NCBI GenBank assembly: GCA_913054055.1
Contig: CAJXIT010000190.1
Location: 1 to 6,749 of the forward strand
Length of the DNA: 6,749 bases
Reading direction: 5' to 3'
Origin: an uncultured Thalassolituus sp.
Lineage (GTDB): Bacteria > Pseudomonadota > Gammaproteobacteria > Pseudomonadales > Oceanobacteraceae
Below are positions 6,348 through 6,749 of this stretch, piece after piece. The notes beneath the pieces were generated by a model, which saw only the letters and a list, made by a program, of their open reading frames with translations, made no database searches and was not told the DNA's origin. Position 1 is the stretch's first letter. Each line of letters starts with the position of its first letter. The translations under genes and the position numbers were made by a program.

Positions 6348-6749
6348 GTGGCCAAGCCTAGAAAAATTAAAGCCGTTAATGTGGATGATCTCAGTACCTG
6401 GGTGCGCTATAAAAACGGACTATGCGATGATTGCAATGCCACTTGTTGTACCTTGCCGGTAGAAGTGCGCTTAAGTGATTTGATTCGCATGGAATTAATA
6501 ACGGAATTTGAGGCCGAGCACGAATCCCCTAAAAACATTGCTAAACAGTTAAGTAAACAAGGCATTGTTGAGCATTTTAATTTTAAAACCAGTATTTTTA
6601 CTTTGACCCGTATGTCTAACAATGACTGCTTGTATTTAGATCGTCAGACACGACGCTGCACTATTTATGATAAGCGGCCCACCACTTGCCGCAAACACCC
6701 CCAAGTGGGACCTAAAGCCAACCATTGTGCGTATATCAAACGTAAGTAA
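6348..6749 (+). CDS. YkgJ-type cysteine-cluster protein (CxxC...CC family)
   Basis: This 133-residue protein has the conserved cysteine pattern of the YkgJ/CxxCxxCC family, thought to bind zinc or an iron-sulfur cluster. C26, C29, C33 and C34 form the N-terminal cluster (C-x2-C-x3-CC). C94, C104 and C114 are spaced evenly by nine residues, including CLYLD and RRCTIYDKRPTTCR, and C127 lies near the end. The family's exact biochemical role is not established. There is no signal peptide or membrane segment. The start is GTG at 6348, with GAGG (6337-6340) 7 bases upstream. An ATG at 6335 is out of frame and reaches a stop within nine codons. The TAA stop coincides with the last base of the window, so the gene is complete. 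It is separated from the preceding pair by a terminator, and I could not find a strong promoter in the 41 bases between. Confidence 0.9.
   Translation: MAKPRKIKAVNVDDLSTWVRYKNGLCDDCNATCCTLPVEVRLSDLIRMELITEFEAEHESPKNIAKQLSKQGIVEHFNFKTSIFTLTRMSNNDCLYLDRQTRRCTIYDKRPTTCRKHPQVGPKANHCAYIKRK

Overview
The window looks like a chromosomal segment of a fairly AT-rich gammaproteobacterium, plausibly a marine lineage such as Oceanospirillales or Alteromonadales. The grounds are base composition and protein style: a short proteobacterial RRM protein, a CxxC/CC cluster protein and a TetR-controlled RND pump. I cannot fix the genus, and I see no insertion sequence, tRNA, phage gene or CRISPR array.

Layout. 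Bases 1-212 are AT-rich and hold no convincing gene, only a short inverted repeat (92-107) and a weak promoter-like site. A TetR/AcrR-family repressor gene (213-833, minus) diverges from a plus-strand cluster: a periplasmic adaptor (966-2075), an RND inner-membrane pump (2090-5152) and a maltose/galactoside-type acetyltransferase with a short C-terminus (5181-5690). The gaps are 14 and 28 bases with no terminator between, so the three are probably co-transcribed. No TolC-type outer-membrane gene is present, so the channel must be encoded elsewhere.

The 132-base divergent control region is the best-resolved regulatory element. An 11-base perfect inverted repeat (847-857 and 883-893) contains the -35 hexamer of each of two interleaved, opposing promoters. 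A repressor bound there would silence its own gene and the pump operon together, and a pump substrate would be the expected inducer.

Downstream is a second small unit. An extended -10 promoter (5724-5732) precedes a single-domain RRM RNA-binding protein (5775-6020) and a 74-residue protein of unknown function (6029-6253), with an intrinsic terminator at 6269-6306. A complete YkgJ-type cysteine-cluster gene (6348-6749, GTG start) ends exactly at the window edge.

Nothing here is clearly an undescribed system. The points most worth checking are the shared operator/promoter architecture, the efflux-plus-acetyltransferase pairing, the altered proton-relay residues and eight-G tract in the pump gene, two competing starts for the adaptor, and the coupled RRM/small-protein pair.
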